From the NCBI RefSeq assembly GCF_020497125.1, contig NC_059074.1, positions 199,092,915 through 199,156,914 on the forward strand: DNA of 64,000 nucleotides, read 5' to 3'. Source of the DNA: Mauremys mutica. Lineage: Eukaryota > Chordata > Testudines > Geoemydidae. Shown piece after piece: positions 33,623-44,880 of this stretch. Each line of letters starts with the position of its first letter. Positions within the stretch are counted from its first letter, which is position 1. The position numbers and the translations under genes are program-made. The notes under the pieces are model-generated. The model saw only the letters and a list, made by a program, of their open reading frames with translations. It was not told where the DNA came from and ran no database searches.

Positions 33623-33689
33623 CACTTGGCCACTCAAATTCCCCAGTGGTGTGGCCTGCTATCAAATCACATGTGGTTATTTATTGTTT

Positions 33690-33860
33690 ATACTTAGAGG
33701 CTTAGAGGCCTCAGTCAGGGAACTGGGCCCCATTATATTAGTTGATAGGCACACACATAACAAAAACAGTCCCTGACCCAGAAATCCTAATGTTTTAGCA
33801 TGACAAGAGGCAATGGGTAGATGCAACAAAGCAAATATACAGGGGATAGACAAGATAATA
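33690..33860. mobile_element. Old SINE-like dispersed repeat
   Basis: 'acagtccctgacccagaaat' followed by 'caacaaagcaaatatacag' matches a text that recurs at 2930-3000 and 11890-12010 in this window (gtccctg...acaatctaaa). The family is not recognised with certainty. Confidence 0.35.
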
Positions 33861-34401
33861 ACCACAATTAGTTTAAGAAGCAGTAATTGCAGCATGCCAG
33901 CTGCCTAGCCATAGCACACAGGTACCATTCTGAGTGGCTTGCCAGCTTATGACAGAAATTAGAACTGATTAAATAGCCACTAACATTGGTACAGAGCTGC
34001 AAACCGTAACCAAATCTACAAGACATGATTGGCCTAGTAACTTATCAGCAGGCCAACAGCCAGTTTGTTACTTTTGTGAAATGTAGGGGTACTCTCTGAA
34101 ACTGCAGCCTGCTTACCTATAGCACTCACACTGTAGTCTCACAGTCCTTGCAGGATGACGTGTTGGAAAAAGGACATTAAGCTCTCCAAAGCCTCACAAA
34201 ATGCCAGGCATGAGCCTGTCTGTCTGAGGTGGCCCAGTGAGGAAGGACCTAGCATAAGAATCTTGCAAAGTTATCAGAAAGGTGACTAAAGAACTGCACT
34301 CAGAGAAGGGGGCAGGTGTGGTGGGAGAGCCATTGGCAGCATTGCTCCTGAAGGACCCAGGTTGGTGGGACATGGGAGAGCAGCACTGTGGAAAATTTGG
34401 C
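33861..34401. other. No gene seen
   Basis: Noncoding; a 75-codon minus frame (34194-34421) has no motif. Confidence 0.5.
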
Positions 34402-34409
34402 CCTCCATC

Positions 34410-35322
34410 TAGGGTTGCCAACTATCTAATCACACAAACTCAAACGCCCTTGCCCCAACCCCTGTCCTGCCCCTTCTCCGAGGTCCTGCCCCCCTCCCTC
34501 CATTGCTTACTTTCCCCCCACCCTCACTCACTTTCACCTGGCTGGGGCAGGGGGTTGGGGTGCAGTCTCTGGGCTGGGGCCGAGCGGTTTGGAGTATAGG
34601 GGGGCTCTGGGCTGAGCCTGGGGCAGAGGGGTGGGGTACAGGAGTGGGTGCTGGGTACAAGCTCTGGGAGGGAGTTTGGGTGCTGGAGGGGGCTCAGGTG
34701 TGAGAGGGGATGTGGGGTGCAGGCTTTAGCCAAGCAATGCTTACCTCAGGTGGTTCCTGGTGAGCAGCACAGCAGGGTTAAGACAAGATCCCTGCCTGCT
34801 TTGGCCCCAGCCCTGCGCTGCTCCGGAAGCAACCAGCACATCTCTGTGGCCCCTGGTGGGGGGCAGGGGTCTCCGCATGCTGCCCATGCCCCAAGCACCG
34901 ACTCGGCAGCTCCCATTGGCCGGGAACTGTGGCCAATGGGAGCTGCAGGGGCAGAGCCTGCCTTAGCCCTGCTACACCACCAATCAGGAGCTGCCTGAGG
35001 TACGCAGGGCAGGGGTCTCTGTGTACTGCCCTTGCCTGCAGGCACTGCCCCGCAGCTCCCATTGGCTGCAGTTCCCGGCCAATGGGAGCTGCGGAGTCAG
35101 CGCTTGGGGCACAGGCAGCATGTGGAGACCCTTGCGCCCCTCCCCACCCCAGGGCTGCAGGGATGTGCTGGATGCTTCTGGGAGCAGCGTGGGGCCAGGG
35201 CAGGCAGGCAGCCTGCCTTAACCCCACTGCACCACCAGACTTGTAGTGGCCTAAATTCTCCCGATTTGGCTGCAGTAGCCTCGGGGAGATTGAGCCCGAA
35301 ACTGGGAGGGCTGGCAACCCTA
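34410..35322. mobile_element. GC-rich hAT nonautonomous element, 913 bp, exact 8-bp duplication
   Basis: Ends TAGGGTTGCCAAC and GGCTGGCAACCCTA are inverted. CCTCCATC flanks it at 34402-34409 and 35323-35330. Inside are two similar 41-bp palindromes (34906-34946 and 35052-35092), each built from GCAGCTCCCATTGGC and its complement, so each carries an ATTGG/CCAAT pair. Many open frames up to 187 codons on both strands are caused by high GC and the palindromes; none has a domain. Confidence 0.9.
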
Positions 35323-35330
35323 CCTCCATC

Positions 35331-37116
35331 TCAATACCCAATGGTCCATTGGGCTTTCTCTAATGCAGTGGCAGCACTATATCAGCATCAATACTGTTTG
35401 CCTCAGAGCAGCTCTACACAACTTCCTCTCAGTGAATCCCCTCTCAACTCACACCGTGTCCCCCAGCAGTGGGGGCAGGGTGAGGCAGGCCATTAATCCT
35501 TGCACCCCTCAGTGGTGGAGGGAAATCAGCTTAGGGGTGCAAAGGATAGTTGGGGGTAGGACCTGGGGGGATAGAGATGGGGGTTACCAGAATAAGTTTG
35601 GGGGAGGGGACTGCAAGGGAGGGGGAAGGCTGGAGCAGCAGAGGGGGAGGCTATTTTGAGTGTGTGAGAGATGTGGGGGCTTCACCCTTCTCTCCATACT
35701 GCCATCCATATTCTAACCCCCAGCTGCATCCCCTATCCCCCCCCCGCACAATTCAGTCCCTGTCCCCATCTGCCCTGCTGGCAGAGAGCTGTGACTGAGG
35801 TGGTGGGCAGCTTCTGCCTCCTTCCCTCTCCCACACCATCTGCTCTGTCTATGCTGACCGTGACCCAGCAGGGGAATGGTAGACAGCTGAGAAGAGAGAG
35901 AGAGAGAGAGCCTGAGCTCTTTTCATATCTGAGCCACAGCAAATGCTAATGACTGGGTGGAGCAATTGCAGGAAAACGCCGACCCAGTCCCTGCTGGATA
36001 TGAGCAGAGTCCTCTAAACACGTCTGTCACACCCACTGAGTGCCACTTGGCAGAGCTGCATGTTTTGGGCATGTGCTCACCCCCTATAAAGGCAAGATTA
36101 CAGCTGCAGCCACGTCAGAACAGTAGTGTTTTCCACCTGCTTTGCAGAGGGGTAAAGGACTATGCAAAGTGCAAGGGGGTAGAAGAGGCTGCTAACACTA
36201 TACAGGTGGAAATGTGATTGTGGGCTGTTGATCTGCAATGAATTTCCTCCGGGAGCCACATTTAGCTAATTCATTTATGCCAATCTACTGGGAAAATCTG
36301 CAGTGTCCAATACAATTATCTGCAGCTCAAACAGATCCAGCTGGGGTGGAGCAAGAATTTGACTACATTCCCAACTGGGCCCCAGAACTTCCTGCTACTT
36401 CAAACAGCAGCAGCTTAGGCAGATTTGCTGATTTTTATCAAAGGAGTGGGACACTATTAACCTGTTCCCAGGCACATTCAGCAAGGAGCAGGCATGATGT
36501 CATCTTTTTATGGCAGGTCCCAGCAGTGGTGCATAAAGGAAGGATCTCGCAGAGAAAATAGGAGATTTTGCATTTGTGTGCTCAGCTGCAACACAATAAA
36601 AAGCTCCCCTTGTCCCCAAGTAATATGACCTCAGTTAACCTAGAACAGATACCAGCTCTGATGTTTAATACTCCTCATAACTTCTCTCTCACTTCAGTGG
36701 GTGGCCTAGGGGCAGCTCATTGGGAAATACTGCAAAGCAGGCAGGGACTTGAATTTTCACCCTCTCTGCCTGAGTTTCACCAGCATTGCTTTATTATCAG
36801 TCTCCTCTTTATATCTGATTTCCCTCTCGCTCACCTGCCAACAGGATGGGCCCAGATTTTGTGGGCTAGCGGTGCAAAGGAATTTTAGTTTTGACCCACA
36901 TGCATCCTGCATACCCACAAACTCTACTCCCACCCAATCACTGAGCTCTGGCAACTACTAAATACCCAGCTAGATCATCCGGAGAGGGCTTGAGAATTCA
37001 AAATGGATCAAGCCTTAGCTAATACATCAAAAACACCTAACTCTACAGTGGAGAAGTGAGAGACGGATGGCCAGTTACGGGGTTCAAGCTAACAGCAAGG
37101 CAGTAGTATATAAAGG
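35331..37116. other. No gene; (GA)n tract at about 35893-35912
   Basis: Mixed-composition noncoding DNA. Open frames of 60-107 codons (for example 36238-36561 and 36568-36888) lack motifs and start contexts. Confidence 0.45.
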
Positions 37117-37285
37117 GTCTGATTCTCCACTGCCTTGCACCTTGTGTAGCTATTCACACCCATGCAAGGAGGATATAAAATGTTACTTGTGGTGTGAGTG
37201 AGTAGAAATGTAGCATTTGTCAGTGTTTTACACCCCCAATACACAGAGTAAATGGCTACACAAGGTAGGGGAGAATCAGTCCAAC
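37117..37285. mobile_element. Palindromic miniature element
   Basis: Left 'gggtctgattctccactgcc' and right 'aggggagaatcagtcc' are inverted, with inner arms 'accttgtgtagc' and 'gctacacaaggt'. A known type of short amniote palindrome; the target duplication is not resolved. Confidence 0.6.
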
Positions 37286-37549
37286 AGTGCAGGTCTTTTT
37301 TTACCAGTGTGTCCAGAGACCATAAAAACGGCCGTACTGTATCAGACCAATGGTTCATCTAGCCCAGTGTCCGGTCCTCCAACAGAGACCAATGCTAGAT
37401 GCTTTAATGGGAATGAACAGAACAGGGCAGTCATTGTGTGATCCATCCCCTGTTGTTCAGTCCCAGCATCTGGCAGTCAGAGGCTCAGGGCCAACCAGAT
37501 CATGAGGTTGCATCCCTGACCATCTTGGCTAATAGCCATTGATGGACCT

Positions 37550-38054
37550 TGTTGGGATGGTGCCAAATTGGTGTGGCAGTACTGAATGAATTGTGTGAGA
37601 ACATGACTTGACATGACTGAACTGCGAAAGAGGATTCTGGGAGCAGAATCCCTCTCTTAGCATCTGGCAGATGCCAGAGGTGAAACTGACTGGCTCCATG
37701 CTGCATGTATGATCAATACGGATCTTTGAGTCAGCAGATATGTCCACTTGAAAGCAAACAACACGTGTAGAACATCCTGAGTGGATCATGGGATGACCGA
37801 GGCATCTCAGCCCTGTTGAAGGACATCACACAGGGGGCTGAAGTGAATGATTGATAAGGGAGTGAATGTGGGATAATGTTCAACTGGCACCACTCTGCAG
37901 TCTCCTCCTAAAGTATTAATTAGGTAAAAATTAGTAGCCATACACCCACTGGGCATGCCTTTAAGACATGTGACTCCTTTAGGAAAAAGAGTATAGAAAT
38001 CAAGCAAATTCAATTACTGTTGGGGAAGATTCCTTAATTAATGCTTGAAGAAGC
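37550..38054 (+). mobile_element. LTR fragment inside the CR1 copy
   Basis: It starts TGTTGGGATGGTGCCAAATT and follows the LTR at 57863-58820 for about its first 500 bp, up to 'gcttgaagaagc', with many substitutions. The 3' half is missing, so this is a truncated relative. No target duplication. Confidence 0.7.
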
Positions 38055-38477
38055 AATTTTTTTAACCACATAATAGTTTTGGTGTTCACAACATCCCCTG
38101 GCAATGAGTTCCACAGGTTGACTGTGTGTTGTGTGAAGAAGTACTTCCTTTTGTTTGTTTTACATCTGCTGCCTATTAATTTCATTGGCTGACCCCTGGT
38201 TCTTGTATTATGTGAAGGAGTAAATAACACTTCCTTATTCACTTTCTCCACACCATTCCTGATTTTATAGAACTCTATCTTATCCCCCTTTAGTCGTCTC
38301 TTCTCCAAGCTGAAAAGTCCCAGTCATTTTAATCTCTCCTCATATGGAAGCTGTTCCATACACGTAATCCTATTTGTTGTCCTTCTCTGTAATTTTCCCA
38401 ATTCTAATACTATATATATTTTTTTGCGATGGGAGACCTGAACTGCATGCAATATTCAAGGTGTGGATGTACCATAG

Positions 38478-38535
38478 AATCACAGGACTGGAAGGGACCT
38501 CAATAGGTCATTTATTCCAGTCACCTGCACAGAAA
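38478..38535 (-). mobile_element. Short CR1 3'-tail piece
   Basis: 'ggactggaagggacctcaat' and 'aggtcatttattccagtcac' are the complement of a CR1 tail. The piece at 39296-39394 ('cccagaactgatccctgtgg', complement of the GVPQGS-type RT motif) may belong to the same copy, split by the hAT relic. Confidence 0.55.
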
Positions 38536-39295
38536 TCTTAAAAAAGCAATACTCCAATGCGGAAACTACAGAATGCGAACCATCAAAAAATAAAATTAAC
38601 CTTGTGCTGGTGGCATCTGAGGCAGATGATGAAAATGAACATGCGTCAGTCTGCTCTGCTTTGGATCATTATTGAGCAGAACCCGTCATCAGCATGGATG
38701 CATGTCTTCTGGAACGGTGGTTGAAGCAGAAAGAGACGTGAATCTTCAGTGCATCTAGCACGTACATATCTTGCAATGCTGACGACAACAGTTCCATGTG
38801 AACACCTGTTCTCACTTTCAGGTGACACTGTAAACAAGATGTGGGCAGCATTATCTCCTGCAAATTGTAATCAAACTTGTTTGTCTGAGCGATTGGCTGA
38901 AGTAGGACTGAGAGGACTTGTAGGTTCTAAAGTTTTATGTTGTTTTATTTTTGAATGCAGTTATTTTTTGTACATAATTCTACATTTGTAAGTTCAACTT
39001 TCATGATAAAGAGATTGCACTACAGTACATGTGTTAGGTGAATTGAAATATACTATTTCTTTTGTTTTTTACAGTGCAAATATTTGTAATAAAAATAAAT
39101 ATAAAGTGAGCACTGTACACTTTGTATTCTGTGTTATAATTTAAATGAATATATTTGAAAATGTAGAAAACAGCCACAAATATTTAAATAAATGGTATTC
39201 TATTATTGTTTAACAGTGCGATTAATCACAATTAATTTTTTTAATCATGCAATTAATTGCAATTACTTTTTTTAATAACTTGACAGCCCTATTTA
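38536..39295 (+). mobile_element. hAT transposon relic, 3' half
   Basis: The right terminus 'ataacttgacagccct' with TAGGGCTGTCAAG reversed, and the AT-rich 'gattaatcacaattaatttt' subterminal repeats, are characteristic of a widespread amniote hAT. The transposase C-terminus is readable at 38749-38991. The left part is lost. Confidence 0.75.
38749..38991 (+). pseudogene. hAT dimerisation domain relic
   Basis: YLAMLTTTVPCEHLFSLSGD then NKMWAALSPANCNQ and LSERLAEVGLRG follow the hAT C-terminal pattern (A...P.E..FS.AG......R..L.P..V..L.FL..). The N-terminal transposase is absent. Confidence 0.7.
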
Positions 39296-39712
39296 TAAGT
39301 GTACTCTCTATGCCATTATCTAAATCATTGATGAAGATATTGAAAAGAACCGAACCCAGAACTGATCCCTGTGGGACCCCATTTGATATAACCTTCCATG
39401 GATTTTATATAGTGGCATTATGATATTTTCTATCTTATTATCTATCCCTTTCCTAATAGTTCCTAACATTCAGTTAGCTTTTTATATAAAGGTATAACAA
39501 TCTACTAGAAATGTTGACTCAGGACTAGCTGCATCCCTGGTACAACTCCATCGAAGCTAGGGACGCATTTAACCCTCACAACAGCTCCTCCATGAACTGA
39601 TTGTACAATAGCTTGAAATTGAGGGGCTGTCCCCCATTCAGAAATTGCTATTTAAGGGATTGTAGGTAAAAATCACAAAAAGGGAGGAGCTGTCAGAAAA
39701 AACAACCACATC

Positions 39713-40683
39713 TGAGGGCTTGGCTACACTTGCAAGTTGCAGCGCTGGTAGAGGCTTTCAAGCACTGCAATTAGTAACCATCCACACCTGCAAGGCACAT
39801 CCAGCGCTGCAACTCCCTGGCTGCAGCGCTGGCTGAACACCTGGCCAGGTTGGGGTGTAGCGATTGCAGCGCTGGTGATCCAGCGCTGCTCATCAAGTGT
39901 GGACACACACCAGCACTTTTATTGGCCTCCAGGGAATGAGGAGATATCCCAGAATGCTTTTAACTAAATTACTTTCTTTGTTTTGTTATGCAGCCTCTCT
40001 TTGTTTTGTTGTGAACTCTGATCGGAGCTCCGTTGAACTGCTTATCTAAAAAACAAACACTGATCACAGCAAACAGGAGCTATCTGTACCTGGCTGTGAA
40101 CGATCAAATGAGAGGCAAGCAGTTTGCTTGACAGAGAAACAGCGTTGGATGCAGGCTGTTTGCAATTAAGACTAAGGGTTCACGAACATTTTGTGATTTT
40201 TCAATCCAGGGAAGCTAACACACAGTGTTGGCTCCAAAAGTCCACTCTCTCTATCTTCCCCGCTCCCTGTCACAGTACACCACAGGGAGTGAGTGAAACA
40301 GCGGGGAGTCCGTGTTGGAGGCAGGCTGTTTGCAATTAAGAGTTAAGACTAAGGGCTCGCGAACATTTTGTGATTTTTAAATCCAGGGAAGCTAACACAC
40401 AGTGTTGGCTCCAAAAATCCACTCTCTCTATCTTCCCCGCTCCCTGTCACAGTACACCCCCCTCCACCCCCCTCTTTTGAAAAGCACGTTGTTGCCACTT
40501 GAATGCTGGGATAGCTGCCCATAATGCAGCACTCCCAACAGCGCTGTAAATGCTGCAAATGTGGCCACACACCAGCGCTGGTAGCTGTGAGTGTGGCCAC
40601 ACACCAGCGCTGGCCCTGCACAGCTGCACGACCAGCGCTGTAACTCCCAGCGCTGCAACTTTCAAGTGTAGCCAAGCCCTCAA
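39713..40683. mobile_element. DNA transposon with about 50-bp terminal inverted repeats and internal duplication
   Basis: Left TGAGGGCTTGGCTACACTTG...CAGCGCTGG and right CCAGCGCTG...CAAGTGTAGCCAAGCCCTCA are inverted over about 35-50 bp. Repeated CAGCGCTG words fill both subterminal regions. Near the middle, about 137 bp (40144-40280) is duplicated at 40314-40458. No transposase frame. The GGCTACACTTG start recalls Harbinger-like elements, but the family is not certain. Confidence 0.75.
40144..40458 (+). repeat. Direct duplication, 170-bp period, inside the transposon
   Basis: The unit beginning gttggatgcaggctgtttgc (40144) recurs as gttggaggcaggctgtttgc (40314). Both run through 'aacattttgtgattttt', 'gtgttggctccaaaa' and 'ccccgctccctgtcacagta' with only a few differences and one small insertion. 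Confidence 0.9.
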
Positions 40684-41451
40684 TGAGAGATGAACTTTGT
40701 TTAATCTGCAGTTCACTTATGAATTGCAAATCAGGCACTGAGTGCTGGTGATGTAAATGGAGTGTGTTTCTTGTAACTGTTAACTTTAGGGATAGGAGGG
40801 GAAGTTTCCTCACAGTTTCACTACTGTAATGGTTTATTAACTTTTGAGAGATATATTTTTTCAAAGCCCATCTTTAGAGAAGCTCAAAAATTGCTGCATT
40901 TGCAGCAGATGCAATTATGTCAATTGCAGACCACCTGTAGTGGAATCCATTTTTTTATGTTATGTTCCTTTCCTCCAACCCTGTGGCTGTCTTGTCTATT
41001 TCAATTGTAAGCTCATCAGGGCATGGCCTTTCTCTCTCTCATTCTGTGTTTGAACAGTGCCTAGAACAATGGGGCCCTGATCATGGCTGGGATCTCTAGG
41101 TGCTACTGTAATGGAAATAATTAATTTGGAAGCAGGGTAAGTTGCACTGGTGCAAGTCATCATTTATACCAATGCAGCCAATTTACACTAGGTGTTTGCA
41201 CTGGTACATCTAGGACCTTCACAATTAGCACACACTGGCCTTTCAGACATTACTGAGACATTACATTTGCGGGGGAAAAAAACAATTCAAACTGGGTATT
41301 TGTCACATTCCTGATTTCAAGGTCTCATCCTGCCTGGACAGATCTAGCGGTTCCATTGTTACAAGGAAATGCACTACCTCACTGAGGCATCAAGACCAGT
41401 GGATGCATGGAGTAGTGTCAATGAACCAAGGGACTGCTGATGGTTCTAATC
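40684..41451. mobile_element. Noncoding; old dispersed repeat at 40985-41110
   Basis: 'ttgtaagctcatcagggcat' to 'gcctagaacaatggggccct' and 'taggtgctactgtaat' is a common turtle and crocodile dispersed repeat (a LINE tail or SINE; family not certain). The rest shows nothing. Confidence 0.45.
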
Positions 41452-41786
41452 CAGGTGTCGGCAACCTCTGGCACCCGGCTCGCCAGGGTAAGCATCCTGG
41501 TGGACCAGGCCAGTTTGTTTACCTGCCGTGTCGGCAGGTTCGGCCGATCGTGGCTCCCACTGGCCGTGGTTTCCCATCCCAGGCCAATGGGGGCTCTGGG
41601 AAGCGGCGCAGGCCGAGGAATATGCTGGCTGCGGCTTCCCGCCACCCCCATTGGCCTGGAGTGGCAAACAGCAGCCAGTGGGAGCTGCGATCGGCCGAAC
41701 CTGCCGACGCAGCAGGTAAACAAACTGGCCCGGCCTGCCAGGGTGCTTACCCTGGCGAGCCGGGTGCCAGAGGTTCCTGACCCCTG
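41452..41786. mobile_element. Palindromic hAT miniature element
   Basis: Ends CAGGTGTCGGCAACCTCTGG and the complement of CCAGAGGTTCCTGACCCCTG. Flanks TTCTAATC (41444-41451) and TTCTAGTC (41787-41794) match 7 of 8. The interior is a nearly complete palindrome around 'tttgtttacctgc' and 'gcaggtaaacaaa'. Open frames up to 146 codons on both strands are palindrome shadows. Confidence 0.9.
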
Positions 41787-41983
41787 TTCTAGTCATCTTG
41801 GAGCCTCAAGACAACAAAATATTGCTCTGTGCCTGAATGTTGTATTATCAGACCATGATTTCCAGCAGCACATTATTTGACAGCAGGGTTTTTTTATTAG
41901 GGAACTTGTTTTTGTCATAACTGTGTAGGTACCAAAAAGAGAAATACTATGACTCACTTAATACTCTTGGACATTTTTCCTTC

Positions 41984-42183
41984 TTAAGCTTGGTGTACAC
42001 GACAGAGTTAGGTTGCGTAAGGCAACTTACATCAACCTAATTAGGTCAGTGTACACACTGCAGCCTTGCTCCCAATGATGTAAGTTCTCTACTATATTAA
42101 CATCATAACTCCACCTCCACAAGAGGCAGAGGGCTTATGTCGGTGTACATAGACACGCAGTGTATGTGTAGACATTGCATTAG
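41984..42183. mobile_element. Harbinger-like miniature element
   Basis: Left TTAAGCTTGGTGTACAC and right GTGTAGACATTGCATTA are inverted at low similarity. Internal 'gtcagtgtacaca' and 'gtcggtgtacat' repeats are typical of this group. Confidence 0.5.
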
Positions 42184-43235
42184 AGGATATCTAGGGCCTA
42201 ATTCTCCTCTTGCTTACATTGTAACATAGTATCATTACATTTGTATAATTCGACTCATGTCGGTGAAGTTAGACCAGTGTAAATCAAGTAGAAGTGATGG
42301 GAGAAACATCTTTAATTTCTGTAAATTTAAGCTATTCTATTGTCTGTTTTTCGCTAAGGCCAAGAAACCTGTTAGTAGATCATCCGAGTGTTGATGGCGC
42401 TACGGAAGCAGCATAATATAGAGAAGACCATTACAGAGTCGTAAACTATGATGGACTGCCATACTGTAACCGGAACTAAGCTATAGGGTAGAGGGCCCAT
42501 ATGTTTGTTTGAATTTAATAATTATTTTAAGTTTTAAATTAGAATATTGCACATATTAGAAATATACCAAGTATGTCCCAGAGGCATTACTAAGTCAATC
42601 CTTCACCTTAAAGTTTTGATGACATGGATAAACGAGTCACATTATTTTAATAGCTTATTACCTTACCAGAACTACTTGGTTTGGACATTGTCTAGGTATA
42701 TATGAATAGATAAAGGATAATATTTATATTTGAGTGGGAAAAAGTGTCAGCATGTCTTCCTCTGCCTCGATGGCAAGCTTAAGGTTTAGTAACAGCCTGT
42801 GGGACAAGCTGGTTATAACACTTCAGGATCACTAGTTCTCCTCAGTTAGTTTTGGTATCTCGTTGGAATATGAAGTTTTTGGTCATTTTGAGAGACGAGG
42901 TATTAATTTTTCCGGGCTGTACTTATGTGGAGCATTTATTTTCTATACTAACTCTGCAGATGAAAACTGTTTGAAGGCCGATGGGAAGCGATTTTCCCCC
43001 ACCCCCATATTCCATTTTGTATTTAATTGTAGCTAGGTGGAAACGGAAAGGCCATTTCTTTATATGCAGCCAAATTTTCAACAGTGGCCACTGATTTTGA
43101 CACTCAGCTTGAGACACCTTAAAGTGTCAGACTGGGCCCCCAAGAACTGAGGCACCCAAACTCAGTCACTAGTCTTGAAAATTTTGGTTTAAGGCCCCAA
43201 ATCTGGCAAATACTTAAGCAAGGGCTTAACTTTGC
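42184..43235. other. No gene seen
   Basis: Noncoding, AT-rich. 42190-42300 ('gggcctaattctcctcttgc' to 'cagtgtaaatcaagtagaag') resembles an old palindromic repeat related to 37117-37285. Confidence 0.45.
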
Positions 43236-44880
43236 TACTGCCCCTCAGAGGGACTAAGTGAACCCTTGTATAAGTGTTCGTAGGGTCCGGGCCTTAGGCC
43301 TGTGTGCACAAAAGAAGTTAGGCCTCTAAGTCCAAGTTTTAGGTTCCCATGAAATGCTCAAATCTCCTGCTGAACCTTGTAGGCCCCTAAATTCACTCAG
43401 CGCCTAAATTATTGCAGTAAAAACATTTCCTAATTGCCTATGTTTCTGCCTCTGGGCATGTGCTCACTGTTGCCTCCCTCGAGGCGGACAGGCACCTATC
43501 ACCCACATAAGCCCCAGAGCGATTCAAAAATTAGAATAATATAGGTGCTCCTCTGCCTGACTCAGGTGTGGGGCCCAATCCAGTAGGCACCTGCTGAGCA
43601 CACCTACCAGATTAGGCCTTTGAGGCGACTTCACACAGGGAGCAGGAGGTAGACCTCCCTCATAACATTGAGCCCAGTGGTTAGGGTACTCACCTGGGAT
43701 GAGACAGAACCTGGTTTAACTCCTCCCTCTGCATAAGGGGGAGAAGGGATTGGCCACCTCTCAGCTGAGTGCTGAGTCTCTGGGCTATGGGATATTATGA
43801 TGGGGGCTGGGGGGTGGCTCTGTCAGACTCTCTTCTTGAAGCTGTTGCACTCGGTGTAAGCAATGAGCCCCTGGATCAGGGGACTGGCTCCTGGGCCTCC
43901 CCCATCCTGGATCAATGCTCCAATGCCAGGCTGTAGGAATCATAATCATGCTTATGTGCTCTTTCTGACCCAAATGACTCTTCAGGAGCAGACATGCCAA
44001 ACCCATGAAGAAAATGCAGAAATTGGTCTTGGTTTTGGTTCAATTGGCTTGTGAGTTGCTTGTTGGATAGTTTTTGGTTTGTTGCTTGTTTGGCTTGTAG
44101 CTTGTTCTAGCTTGTTGCTTCTTCTTCTTTTTTTTTAATTTTTTTTTGATTGGCTCCCGGCAAGCAGGGGCAAGTGGGGACAAAGGACAAGCAGAGAGAA
44201 GGGGGGGGGAGAGACTCAGGGGTGCACAATGGGCCCACCACAGTCCCAGACTGAATGCTGGGGTGATCTAGTCACATAGAGTGTTGGGGTTCTTAGCGAC
44301 TGGCTTGTTTTGGCCTTGTTTTGAAATGGGATTAGCTTGATGTTTGGCTTATTGTGAAAGTTGGGGTGCTTATTTACCACGTGGAAGTTGGCAACTGTGT
44401 TCAGGAGTGTCTCCAGAGTGCAACAGCTTCAACAAGGAGAGACTGAAGAGATCTTAGGTGACCAAGCGGCTAGGGCATGCACCTGAACGGTGGCTGATTC
44501 CTGTTCAGATCATTTGAACTGTGGGGTCCCTGCATCCCGGGTGAGTACCCTAACCACTGAGCTAAAAGCACTGCTCCCCCAGCTTCTTGGTAAAATAGCT
44601 TAGGTGACTAACTCCAGGGGAGGGGTGACAGCTAAGAATCACTAGCAGAGCCCACTGCCTCCCTGCAGCCTGGATTTAGGCACCTATTTTCAGGAGAGGG
44701 GTGAAACTTAGCACCCCCTCTTCTGGTCAGCATCTGTCACTGGCTAGCTAGGCAGCTCCCTGCTTAGCATACTCATTTTTGTGAACCAAAGTCAAAGGTA
44801 CCGATCTCTCCCCATTTATTGTACAGGGTGTTTAGGTGCCTAACAAAGGCTTTCTGAATCACAGTGATTTTCTAGGCACC
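43236..44880. mobile_element. Old composite repeat region with tRNA-like SINE pieces
   Basis: 'cagtggttagggtactcacc' followed 35 bp later by 'aacctggtttaactcctccc' (43677-43730) looks like tRNA-derived A and B box relics. A reversed version, 'gagtaccctaaccactgagc', lies at 44543-44562. Between them 44030-44130 is rich in 'gcttgttg' words. I cannot assign a family; no open frame above 75 codons. Confidence 0.35.

Larger units (their letters stand above)
37326..39490 (-). mobile_element. CR1-type LINE 3' region, antisense, with nested insertions
   Basis: Pieces at 37326-37549, 38055-38477 and about 39395-39490 are collinear on the minus strand. They include the ORF2 C-terminus (38055-38308, with [20 protein letters not shown] and [13 protein letters not shown]) and the same 3' text as 5645-5890. 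Gaps are filled by an LTR fragment, a second CR1 copy and a hAT relic. Confidence 0.8.

Noticed and set aside
34430..35496. Several long open frames on both strands (up to 187 codons)
   Set aside because: They lie within a GC-rich hAT element with exact target duplication, overlap each other on both strands and show no domain.
41403..41880. Open frames up to 146 codons on both strands
   Set aside because: They mirror each other because the hAT element is a near-perfect palindrome.
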